Origin: Clostridiales bacterium UBA1742
GTDB lineage: Bacteria; Bacillota; Clostridia; TANB77; CAG-508
DNA: 46,673 bases
NCBI GenBank assembly: GCA_002314935.1
Contig: DCHW01000028.1
Span: 1-46,673, forward strand
Direction of reading: 5' to 3'
The notes beneath the pieces were generated by a model. It was not told the DNA's origin. It saw only the letters and a program-made list of their open reading frames with translations, and ran no database searches. Shown here piece after piece: positions 46,644 through 46,673 of this stretch. Made by a program: the position numbers and the translations under genes. Within the stretch, counting starts at the first letter, position 1; the number at the start of each line of letters is the position of its first letter.

Positions 46644-46673
46644 TATTTTATAACGATAGGTAAGTTTTTGATA
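46644..46673 (-). mobile_element. possible 3' end of a second group II intron
   Basis: On the minus strand the last bases read ..AAACTTACCTATCGTTAT, then exon AAAATAAAATTACAG. An AY 3' end and an ACTTACCTATCG half-stem would suit domain VI, and the join would restore a Q codon (C|AA) before NKITAL. Only 30 nt are visible. Confidence 0.35.

Larger units (their letters stand above)
14875..46673. mobile_element. integrative conjugative element, Tn1549-like, serine-recombinase type (right end outside window)
   Basis: A contiguous set of element genes: two large serine recombinases next to the junction; a MOBP-type relaxase, MobC and oriT-like site; TraG/VirD4, PcfB, VirB4, VirB6, PrgI, Maff2, CHAP hydrolase and sortase B; a Toprim protein and a helicase. 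Gene order and families are those of Tn1549/CTn elements of Clostridia. At least 31.8 kb lies in the window, and the helicase is cut at the right edge. Confidence 0.92.

Overview
The window comes from a very AT-rich, sporulation-lineage member of the Clostridia, probably an uncultured gut species. The evidence is codon use, AGGAGG ribosome binding sites, a Spo0A-like regulator, DUF4364 and SpoVD/FtsW-type cell-wall genes. Positions 1-14.87 kb are host chromosome: DUF4364; an RNA methyltransferase and mfd; asnB; a YitT-type membrane protein; then a minus-strand cell-wall cluster reading pbp(spoVD/ftsI)-murE-mraY-ftsW-murG-rnc-radical SAM protein.

At about 14.87 kb a large integrative and conjugative element (ICE) of the Tn1549 / serine-recombinase type interrupts the penicillin-binding-protein gene just upstream of its PASTA domain. 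The ICE fills the rest of the window and runs off the right edge. From its left end it carries two large serine recombinases, small element proteins, a MazF-type toxin, a structured non-coding stretch, a sigma-like regulator and a Spo0A-like response regulator. Next comes a cargo zone with a GH10-like protein and an unknown protein that share a C-terminal tail. After that come the conjugation genes: CHAP hydrolase, sortase B, VirB4, PrgI, VirB6, Maff2, TraG/VirD4, PcfB, relaxase, MobC, a likely oriT, a Toprim protein and a helicase. A 2,497-nt group II intron sits in traG, and the helicase gene is broken at the window edge.

The main result is a recoding pattern. Almost every in-frame CGG codon coincides with a +1 frameshift, and skipping the C of CGG restores the conserved protein, with glycine (GGN) at that point. 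I find 14 such sites in 8 genes: asnB, murG, ftsW, the CHAP gene, virB4, virB6, a 68-aa gene before traG, and traG, which has seven. About 30 CGG triplets in the other two frames disturb nothing. murG and ftsW should be essential, and one group of three sites in traG leaves the ORF open but scrambles it unless all three C bases are skipped. I infer that CGG is not read as Arg here. Either the ribosome skips +1 at CGG or CGGN is read as a four-base glycine codon. The ICE obeys the same rule as the host, so its conjugation machinery would work only in hosts with this decoding. One small foreign-looking ORF (26804-27061) has a CGG that does not fit and is reported as the exception.

All readings are by eye from the sequence. 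No database search, RNA folding or tRNA search was possible, and no tRNA gene was seen in the window.
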